From Parapedobacter flavus (GTDB lineage: Bacteria > Bacteroidota > Bacteroidia > Sphingobacteriales > Sphingobacteriaceae): a DNA stretch of 64,000 bases. The notes below the pieces were generated by a model, which saw nothing but the letters and a program-made list of their open reading frames with translations, searched no databases and had not been told where the DNA came from. Position numbers and translations under genes: made by a program. The stretch is taken from positions 1-64,000 of the forward strand of contig NZ_JAYKZZ010000005.1 in NCBI RefSeq assembly GCF_035818675.1, written 5' to 3'. This document shows, piece by piece, positions 58,048-64,000 of the stretch (position 1 is its first letter; every line of letters starts with the position of its first letter).

Positions 58048-60528
58048 ATGCTTGAGTTTACGGACGGTAAGACAGAAGCACGTATTACATTATTCGTTGA
58101 GGTGATATTGCCTTTGGCCATCGCCAAGGCCTACACGTACCGGGTACCGTACGAGCGGAATGCAGATGTGGCTGTAGGTAGGCGGGTCATCGTGCAGTTT
58201 GGCAAGAGCAAGGTGTATTCGGCCGTCATCAGCCGTGTGGTAGATCGTCCTCCCGAATTGTACGAAGCCAAATACATCCTCGATGTGTTGGATGATTCGC
58301 CCGTAGTAACGGGTGCGCAGTTCCAATTATGGAGCTGGATATCATCGTATTACCTGTGCACACGTGGAGAAGTGATGCAAGCGGCGCTGCCTTCGGCTCT
58401 GAAGCTGGCAAGCGAGACCCGTATTATTTCGGCTGGTAACGAGGTCGATCGCTCGGAGTTGAGTGACAAGGAATACCTCATCCTCGATGCGCTCGATATC
58501 TCGCCCGAACTGAAGGTGAGCGACATCGTGAAGCTGTTGGGCCAAAAAAGCGTTTTTCCCATATTGAAACGGCTCTTCGACAAGGGGCTCATCCTTATTT
58601 CCGAAGAGATCGCACCGAAGTACAAGCCCAAGATGAAAGTGTTTGTACGGTTGCATGGCGATTACACCGATAGTGCAGGTCGTAAGGTGCTGCTCGAATC
58701 GCTGGCCAAGGCACCCAAACAACAAGATGCGGTAATGGCGTATCTTCAACTGAGCCGCCAGCAGCCCGATGTGGCCCGGGCTGACATCATGGAGGCGAGC
58801 GGTTGCAGCTCAGCTATCGTTGCCGCATTGGTGGAAAAAGAAGTGTTCATTATTGAGGAGCGGGCAGTAAGTCGATTGGGTGGCGAGGATGTGGAGGTAA
58901 CGGGCGATTTCACCTTCAACGAAGCCCAATCGGCCGCATTTAGCGATATCAACCGTCAGTTTGCCGAAAAAGACGTCGTGCTGCTGCATGGGGTCACCGC
59001 ATCGGGCAAAACGCAGGTGTACATTCGACTGATGGAGGCAGCGATGGCCCGCGGCCAGCACGTCCTATACCTATTGCCCGAGATTGCGTTGACCACACAG
59101 ATTACTGAGCGGCTGCGCAAGCACTTTGGAGATAAGTTCGGCGTGTATCATTCGCGATTCAGCGACAACGAACGCGCCGAAGTATGGCATAAGGTGCTCA
59201 ACAATGAATACCAAGTCATCGTCGGAGCCCGATCGGCCGTTTTCCTGCCGTTCCAATCATTAGGCCTCATCGTGGTCGACGAGGAACACGAGACATCGTA
59301 TAAGCAGTTTGATCCCGCGCCGCGCTACCATGCGCGCGATACAGCGATTTATCTGGGGCACATCCACGGGGCAAAGGTATTACTGGGATCGGCTACGCCG
59401 GCGGTGGAAAGCTTCTATAATGCGCGCTCAGGAAAATATGGCCTCGTAACACTTGCCCAGCGTTATGGTGATGCCAAGCTGCCCGAGATCATCACGGTAA
59501 GCATCAGTGAGGAAAGCCGTAAGGGCACCATGTTTACGTATTTCAGTGCGACGCTGCTGGAGGAGATGGAAAAGGCGCTGGCAGCGAAGGAGCAGGTGAT
59601 CCTGTTCCAGAACAGGCGCGGGCACACTCCGCTGCTGCAATGCAAAACCTGTGGCTACATTGCCAAGTGCATCCACTGCGATGTGAGCCTTACTTACCAC
59701 AAGAGCAGCAGTCAATTGCATTGCCATTACTGTGGGTTTACAGAGGCTCCGTTGCAGGTTTGCCCGGCATGTGGATCCACCCATATCGAAAGTAAGGGCT
59801 TCGGTACCGAGCGGATAGAGGAAGAACTGGGAACGCTGCTCCCCAACGCGCGTATTGGCCGCCTCGACCTTGACTCCACGAAAGGGAAGTATGGGTTTGA
59901 ACGGGTGCTGACGGCATTTGATGAGCAGCGATACGATGTGCTGGTGGGTACGCAGATGGTGGCCAAGGGACTGGATTTCGGCAAGGTTAGTGTTATTGGC
60001 ATCATCAATGCCGATGGTTTGATCAACTATCCGGATTTCCGCGCCTATGAGCGGGCGTTTTCATTGCTGGCACAGGTAGCGGGGCGCGCCGGACGGCGTA
60101 ACAGCGGCGGCAAAGTGGTCATCCAGTCGTATGCCCCGACTCACCGCGTTATCCAACAGGTGATTGGAAACGACTACGAAGGGATGTTTATGGCGGAGGT
60201 CGCCGAGCGGAAAAACTTCGGCTATCCACCGTTTTTCAGGCTCTTCAAAATCGAGGTGAAACACAAAGAGCAACAGGCGGCACACGATGGCGCGGTCCGG
60301 CTGGCCACGCTGTTACGGGAGGTGCTGGGGCATCGTGTATTCGGTCCGGAGGTGCCCCTGGTGGGGCGTGTGCGCAATTTCTATATTTTCGGCATCCTAC
60401 TTAAAATCGAGCGTATCGATATCAGCATTGCTAAGGTAAAGGAGCAACTGACGGCTGCTTTGCTGCGGTTTGAAACCAATAAAGCCAACAAAGGCGTCCG
60501 TGTGCAAATCGATGTAGACCCTTACTGA
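58048..60528 (+). CDS. priA: Replication restart helicase PriA (primosomal protein N')
   Basis: Restarts stalled replication forks by recognising branched DNA, unwinding and loading the primosome. The 826-residue protein has the N-terminal DNA-binding domain ('VEVILPLAIAKAYTYRVPYE'), Walker A 'LLHGVTASGKTQVYIRLME' (~315), the DEEH box (~411-414, 'IVVDEEHETSYKQFDPAPRYHARD'), a zinc-binding insert of eight Cys (~531-578, starting 'CKTCGYIAKCIHC') and motif VI 'QVAGRAGRRNSGG'. The length is slightly above average. Its last seven bases overlap the end of a convergent gene. Confidence 0.96.
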   Translation: MLEFTDGKTEARITLFVEVILPLAIAKAYTYRVPYERNADVAVGRRVIVQFGKSKVYSAVISRVVDRPPELYEAKYILDVLDDSPVVTGAQFQLWSWISSYYLCTRGEVMQAALPSALKLASETRIISAGNEVDRSELSDKEYLILDALDISPELKVSDIVKLLGQKSVFPILKRLFDKGLILISEEIAPKYKPKMKVFVRLHGDYTDSAGRKVLLESLAKAPKQQDAVMAYLQLSRQQPDVARADIMEASGCSSAIVAALVEKEVFIIEERAVSRLGGEDVEVTGDFTFNEAQSAAFSDINRQFAEKDVVLLHGVTASGKTQVYIRLMEAAMARGQHVLYLLPEIALTTQITERLRKHFGDKFGVYHSRFSDNERAEVWHKVLNNEYQVIVGARSAVFLPFQSLGLIVVDEEHETSYKQFDPAPRYHARDTAIYLGHIHGAKVLLGSATPAVESFYNARSGKYGLVTLAQRYGDAKLPEIITVSISEESRKGTMFTYFSATLLEEMEKALAAKEQVILFQNRRGHTPLLQCKTCGYIAKCIHCDVSLTYHKSSSQLHCHYCGFTEAPLQVCPACGSTHIESKGFGTERIEEELGTLLPNARIGRLDLDSTKGKYGFERVLTAFDEQRYDVLVGTQMVAKGLDFGKVSVIGIINADGLINYPDFRAYERAFSLLAQVAGRAGRRNSGGKVVIQSYAPTHRVIQQVIGNDYEGMFMAEVAERKNFGYPPFFRLFKIEVKHKEQQAAHDGAVRLATLLREVLGHRVFGPEVPLVGRVRNFYIFGILLKIERIDISIAKVKEQLTAALLRFETNKANKGVRVQIDVDPY

Positions 60529-61259
60529 TTGATCAGTCCGAAGCTATATTGTAAGGTAATGGCCGCCACAGGAGCGAAGAAATATTCCCAGCGGTAACGC
60601 CGTGCTTGATTGGGTACACCGGTGAAGGAATCGTCGGTATAACTGTTCACTTTTTGGTAGGTATATGCAATATTGAAGTTGGCTTCAATTCCCAAGGCAA
60701 TCCGCGGTACCACATACACTTTTGCCCCCACAAAGGGCGAAAATAGCAACGCATTTTTGGTGTCTTCGGAGAAGACGGTAGCATTGCCGAATCCACGCGT
60801 ATTGAGCTGTTGGACCATGAAGCCCAAATCGCCCCCGAAGTACGGCTGCACCCGAGAATAGTTCACGCTTTTTTCAAGACCAACCTTAATGGCCGTGTTA
60901 CTGAATTTGCCCTTTACCTGCGGCAGGCACCCTTCGCACTCATTATCAAAGGCGATGCTGTTGCGGAAATGGGCGGCTTGGAGCCGGTAGCTGATTTGGT
61001 TGTCGTTAATTTTAAACAGGAGGCCATTGAGATACGAAGAGTGGTAGGGTTGTCCCGACGGCTGGTTTAGCAACTGCGGGAATTGCTCATACGCGTACGC
61101 GCGAACAGCAATGGTGTACCAATAATCGGTGTTGAAGTTATATGTGTTGCTTTTTGGGATAATCGGATCCGGGTAAGCAATGGTATCGATGTTCGTTACC
61201 TGGGCAGACAGTTGCGCTGCCCCAAAAGATAGGAGAACAACCAAAAGTAAATACCTCAT
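60522..61259 (-). CDS. Outer-membrane beta-barrel protein of unknown function
   Basis: A 245-residue protein with a signal peptide (MRYLLLVVLLSFGAAQLSAQ) and strand-rich sequence such as 'TAIKVGLEKSVNYSRVQPYFGGDLGFMVQQL', 'LLFSPFVGAKVYVVPRIALGIEANFNIAYTYQKV' and 'YFFAPVAAITLQYSFGLINQ'. This is typical of the small eight-stranded-type outer-membrane proteins common in Bacteroidota. A pair of Cys ('NECEGCLPQVKG') in a loop could form a disulfide. The function is unknown. The 3' end overlaps priA by 7 bases, tail to tail. Confidence 0.78.
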   Translation of the reverse strand: MRYLLLVVLLSFGAAQLSAQVTNIDTIAYPDPIIPKSNTYNFNTDYWYTIAVRAYAYEQFPQLLNQPSGQPYHSSYLNGLLFKINDNQISYRLQAAHFRNSIAFDNECEGCLPQVKGKFSNTAIKVGLEKSVNYSRVQPYFGGDLGFMVQQLNTRGFGNATVFSEDTKNALLFSPFVGAKVYVVPRIALGIEANFNIAYTYQKVNSYTDDSFTGVPNQARRYRWEYFFAPVAAITLQYSFGLINQ

Positions 61260-61342
61260 TCGTCGTATCGTTTATACCGTGCGAAAATAATAAATAAAAT
61301 CGGGTAACGCTTTACTGCTGCGGTAATCTCGGCTAATCTGTG

Positions 61343-61350
61343 TATTTTTG
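61343..61350 (+). promoter_or_regulatory. Candidate -7 promoter element of pcm
   Basis: TATTTTTG fits TAnnTTTG and lies eight bases before the pcm ATG, so the transcript would have a very short leader. No good TTG is found at the -33 spacing. Confidence 0.4.
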
Positions 61351-61358
61351 GGACCATA

Positions 61359-62015
61359 ATGGCATATAAGTTTATTGACAATTACCGTGAGCGTGGCGCA
61401 CGCAAGCAGTTGGTCGAGCTGCTCAAGCGGCGTGGAATTGAAGACAAGCGTGTGCTGGCGGCGATTGGTAAAGTGCCCCGGCATTATTTTTTTGATGAAA
61501 CCTTTTGGAACCAAGCCTATCGCGACATTGCTTTCCCAATAGGGGACGGCCAGACCATCTCGCAGCCGTACACCGTGGCTTACCAAACGGAGCTGCTGCA
61601 TATCGAAAGCGGCGACCGTGTACTGGAAATCGGCACCGGGTCGGGATACCAAACCTGTATTTTGGTTGAACTGGGCGCTGAAGTCTATACCATCGAGCGG
61701 CAGAAAAACCTGTATAACCGTACCGTGCAGGTGTTGCCCTATATGGGCTATAAGCCGCACTTTTTCCTTGGCGATGGCTCCAAGGGTGTTCCGAAGCACG
61801 CCCCGTACGATAAGATCCTGGTGACGGCAGGTGCTCCGTTTGTACCTGATGTCATGCTGAAACAGCTGCGCGTGGGTGGTCTGTTGGTTATTCCGGTAGG
61901 CAGTGAGAAAGAACAAAAGATGATGACGGTTTTGCGAGTGGGTGAGCAGGCATATGAACGTATTGAGCTGGATACGTTCCGGTTTGTTCCGCTGGTCGGG
62001 GATAGCGCGTGGTGA
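61359..62015 (+). CDS. pcm: Protein-L-isoaspartate O-methyltransferase
   Basis: Repairs age-damaged proteins by methylating L-isoaspartyl residues. The 218-residue protein has the SAM-binding motif 'RVLEIGTGSGYQTCILVELG' with the following acidic motif 'VYTIERQKNL', the upstream motif 'FPIGDGQTISQPYTVAYQTELL' typical of PCMT, and 'APYDKILVTAGAPFVPDVMLKQLRVGGLLVIPVG'. The length is normal. It is followed 17 bases on by the MutS-like gene. A large antisense frame covers the gene but is a shadow. Confidence 0.95.
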   Translation: MAYKFIDNYRERGARKQLVELLKRRGIEDKRVLAAIGKVPRHYFFDETFWNQAYRDIAFPIGDGQTISQPYTVAYQTELLHIESGDRVLEIGTGSGYQTCILVELGAEVYTIERQKNLYNRTVQVLPYMGYKPHFFLGDGSKGVPKHAPYDKILVTAGAPFVPDVMLKQLRVGGLLVIPVGSEKEQKMMTVLRVGEQAYERIELDTFRFVPLVGDSAW

Positions 62016-62032
62016 TGCGCCCCCTTTTTTAA

Positions 62033-63853
62033 ATGAATGGAATGGAAGATATATTTGACGCGTACCGCAATAATATCGCTGAGACCGATCATCGCCTTGC
62101 GGGCTTACGGAAGTTGATAAACACGAATTCGCTGTTGCGGCTGGCAACCATCGTTGGTGGAGGTGCGGCGTTATTTGTTGCGGTGCAGACCGAAAGCGTG
62201 TGGTTGGTTGTAGGCCTTTTCCTGCTTATCGTGGTAGGCTTTATGGCACTCGTATGGCGGCAAAGCAAATTGGAGGCGCAGAAAGCAGCATGCGAGGATT
62301 TCCGGGCGGTAAACCAGAACGAACTGGCGATGGCCGACGGCAATCCCAATCTTTACCCTGATGGTGCGACCTATATGGACGGTAAGCATCCGTATAGTGG
62401 CGATCTGGATATATTCGGTACCTCGTCCGTGTTCGCCCTGGTCAACAGATGCGCTACTCCAGCGGCTAATCGCTTGTTGGCTACATGGCTATCCGCACCG
62501 GCGGACCGGGATGCCATCGTGGCACGGCAGGCGGTGGTTGGTGAATTGGCAACGGATACCGCCTGGTGCCAGCAATTCCAAGCAGACCTGCTATTCAACG
62601 TGGCGCAGCGTACCGATTTCAAGCAACAGTTTGCTCGCTTTCTGAAAGGGGGCGATACCTTGGAGAGCGCGTTCTTGAGGGGTTACATAAAAATCGTTCC
62701 ATGGCTGATGGTCCTGGTTGTCGGGCTGGCCGTCTTTTGGCCAGTGGCTATCCCGATAGCTGTCTTTCTGGCACTGGCTCACCTGTTAGCCGCCATGGCG
62801 TATGGCGGTAAAATAGGACGCATCGCTGGTCAGGTTGACCGTGCCGGGCGGACGCTGGGTGCTTTTGCCAAGTCGTTCGAACAGATAGAGAGTCGCCATT
62901 GGCAAAGCGGGCGGGGGCAAGCATTGGTTGCTTCGTTGCGAGCGAGGGGTGGCGATAAGCCGGTTTCGGCGATTTTCCGCGAGCTGGCCACATTGATTGA
63001 CCGGCTCGACCACCGGTTGAACATGCTGGTGGGTGGTGTGCTCAATATGGCAGCGTTGTGGGATTTTAAACAAGTTTTTGCGGTGCTCGACTGGCGCAAG
63101 CAATACGGTAACCAAGTGTTGGGCGCGCTGGATGTAGTGGCTGAATTGGAGGTGCTGGTGAGTTTAGCAACGCTCCGGCGTAACCACCCAAAGTGGGTGT
63201 TTCCAGAGATTTTGGCATCGGCGCAGCCGTTCGTGGCAGCTGCTGGCTTATCGCATCCGCTCATTGCGCCGCACACGGCCGTGCCAAACGATTATGCGAT
63301 GGACGATCATCGGGTGGCATTGATTACGGGTTCGAATATGGCCGGAAAAAGTACGTTCCTCCGTGTTGTGGGCACCAATGCGGTACTGGCGCTTTGCGGA
63401 GCACCTGTATGTGGCACCTCCATGCGGCTTTCGGTTTTCCATGTGGTAAGCTATATGCGCATCGCTGATTCGCTGAATGAGAGTACATCGACATTTAAAG
63501 CGGAACTGAACCGGATTGAAGGGGTATTGCGGGCCGTGCGCACCCAGGCGGATACGTTTTTTCTCATCGATGAGATGCTGCGTGGTACCAACTCCAAAGA
63601 CAAATACCTGGGGTCGAAGGCCATCATTGAACGGCTGATTGCCGATGGTGGGGTGGGGATGGTGGCCACGCACGACCTGCAGCTTGCCAAATTGGCCGAC
63701 GATTACCCCGGCAAGCTGGCCAACTTCCATTTCGATATCCAGGTGCGAACAGGAGAAATGCTGTTTGATTACAAGCTCAAACCGGGCGAGTGCACCATTT
63801 TCAATGCCTCCATATTGTTGAAAAATATCGGCATCGATGTGGCCGCCGGGTAG
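62033..63853 (+). CDS. MutS-like ATPase with N-terminal membrane helices
   Basis: A 606-residue protein with two adjacent transmembrane helices near residues 38-75 ('GGAALFVAVQTESVWLVVGLFLLIVVGFMALVW') and another pair near residues 220-260, a coiled/clamp region, and a C-terminal MutS ATPase domain: Walker A 'LITGSNMAGKSTFLRVVG', Walker B 'TFFLIDEMLRGTNSKDKYLG' and 'GVGMVATHDLQLAKLAD'. It lacks the MutS mismatch-binding domain I, so it is not the canonical repair protein. This membrane MutS-like type is widespread in Bacteroidota, with unknown function. MEDIFDAY at 62042 is an alternative start. Confidence 0.9.
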   Translation: MNGMEDIFDAYRNNIAETDHRLAGLRKLINTNSLLRLATIVGGGAALFVAVQTESVWLVVGLFLLIVVGFMALVWRQSKLEAQKAACEDFRAVNQNELAMADGNPNLYPDGATYMDGKHPYSGDLDIFGTSSVFALVNRCATPAANRLLATWLSAPADRDAIVARQAVVGELATDTAWCQQFQADLLFNVAQRTDFKQQFARFLKGGDTLESAFLRGYIKIVPWLMVLVVGLAVFWPVAIPIAVFLALAHLLAAMAYGGKIGRIAGQVDRAGRTLGAFAKSFEQIESRHWQSGRGQALVASLRARGGDKPVSAIFRELATLIDRLDHRLNMLVGGVLNMAALWDFKQVFAVLDWRKQYGNQVLGALDVVAELEVLVSLATLRRNHPKWVFPEILASAQPFVAAAGLSHPLIAPHTAVPNDYAMDDHRVALITGSNMAGKSTFLRVVGTNAVLALCGAPVCGTSMRLSVFHVVSYMRIADSLNESTSTFKAELNRIEGVLRAVRTQADTFFLIDEMLRGTNSKDKYLGSKAIIERLIADGGVGMVATHDLQLAKLADDYPGKLANFHFDIQVRTGEMLFDYKLKPGECTIFNASILLKNIGIDVAAG

Positions 63854-63858
63854 TTAGG

Positions 63859-64000
63859 TCATCGTTTCATCACCCGAGCCAGCTCACGCTTGGAATCGCG
63901 CTCCTTGATGGAGTCCCGCTTATCGAAGTCTTTTTTGCCCTGTGCCAGTGCAATTTCCACTTTGGCAAAACCGCGTTGACTGATAAACATGCGCAAGGGG
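63859..64000 (-). CDS. smpB: SsrA-binding protein SmpB (C-terminal part)
   Basis: The window ends inside this gene; the visible 46 codons give 'PLRMFISQRGFAKVEIALAQ' and then 'GKKDFDKRDSIKERDSKREL', ending in 'ARVMKR'. This matches the end of SmpB, including the 'GKKxxDKR' segment and the basic tail that enters the mRNA channel during trans-translation. SmpB brings tmRNA to stalled ribosomes. The stop codon is six bases beyond the end of the convergent MutS-like gene. The N-terminal two thirds lie outside. Confidence 0.93.
   Translation of the reverse strand, partial: PLRMFISQRGFAKVEIALAQGKKDFDKRDSIKERDSKRELARVMKR

Noticed and set aside
61272..62147. 291-codon open frame antisense to pcm
   Set aside because: It lies wholly across the clearly recognised pcm gene and its flanks, has no family resemblance, and its composition is that of a reversed coding frame.
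1..64000. CRISPR array, prophage or integrase-bounded island
   Set aside because: No regularly spaced repeats of CRISPR type, phage structural genes, integrases or transposases were found on either strand.

Overview
The window is chromosomal DNA from a member of the Bacteroidota, most likely family Sphingobacteriaceae (a Parapedobacter/Olivibacter-like genome; the genus is an inference). The signs are a type IX secretion adhesin followed by a PorP/SprF partner, an HU-CCDC81/SPOR protein beside an ExbB-ExbD-TonB set, DUF2723 and DUF6695 proteins, and repeated promoters of the Bacteroidota form TTG-N20-TAnnTTTG. No rRNA, CRISPR array, transposase or SusC/SusD pair was seen.

Layout. 1-2.2 kb: the end of a secreted repeat protein with a C-terminal T9SS type B signal, then porP/sprF. 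2.3-3.9 kb: an AT-richer SLC13-type carboxylate transporter, bounded on its far side by a decayed fragment of a second porP/sprF gene. 3.9-12.9 kb: housekeeping genes, comprising DUF2200, citrate synthase, peptidyl-tRNA hydrolase, ribosomal protein L25, PRPP synthetase, tRNA-Gln, a large DUF2723 membrane protein, pyrR and pyrB. 13.1-24.9 kb: a cell-envelope operon with two large TPR proteins, an outer-membrane barrel, an HU-SPOR protein, ExbB, ExbD, TonB and folC. The second TPR gene is a chimera produced by a tandem duplication. 24.9-29.7 kb: asparaginase, TatD, an FKBP lipoprotein, a DHH phosphoesterase and an alpha/beta hydrolase.

29.8-51.5 kb is a sugar-oxidation region, mostly on the minus strand: a DUF1080 (3-keto-disaccharide hydrolase family) lipoprotein, two Gfo/Idh/MocA oxidoreductases, an MFS permease, two TIM-barrel epimerase/isomerases, a ThuA protein, a cupin resembling mannose-6-phosphate isomerase, a DUF4432 mutarotase-like protein and three very large periplasmic proteins that join dehydrogenase-type beta-propellers to c-type haem domains. 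Together they suggest uptake and periplasmic oxidation of a glycoside or polyol, electron delivery to cytochromes, and cleavage of keto-sugar intermediates. panD and a DUF6695 gene sit inside this region.

51.8-56.8 kb is a type III-like restriction-modification locus: an intact Mod methyltransferase, an unusual middle gene with a possible nuclease motif and an in-frame amber codon near its start, and a Res helicase that stops before the usual nuclease domain. 56.8-64 kb returns to core genes: a membrane-anchored propeller protein, DUF423, priA, an outer-membrane protein, pcm, a membrane MutS-like ATPase and the 3' end of smpB.
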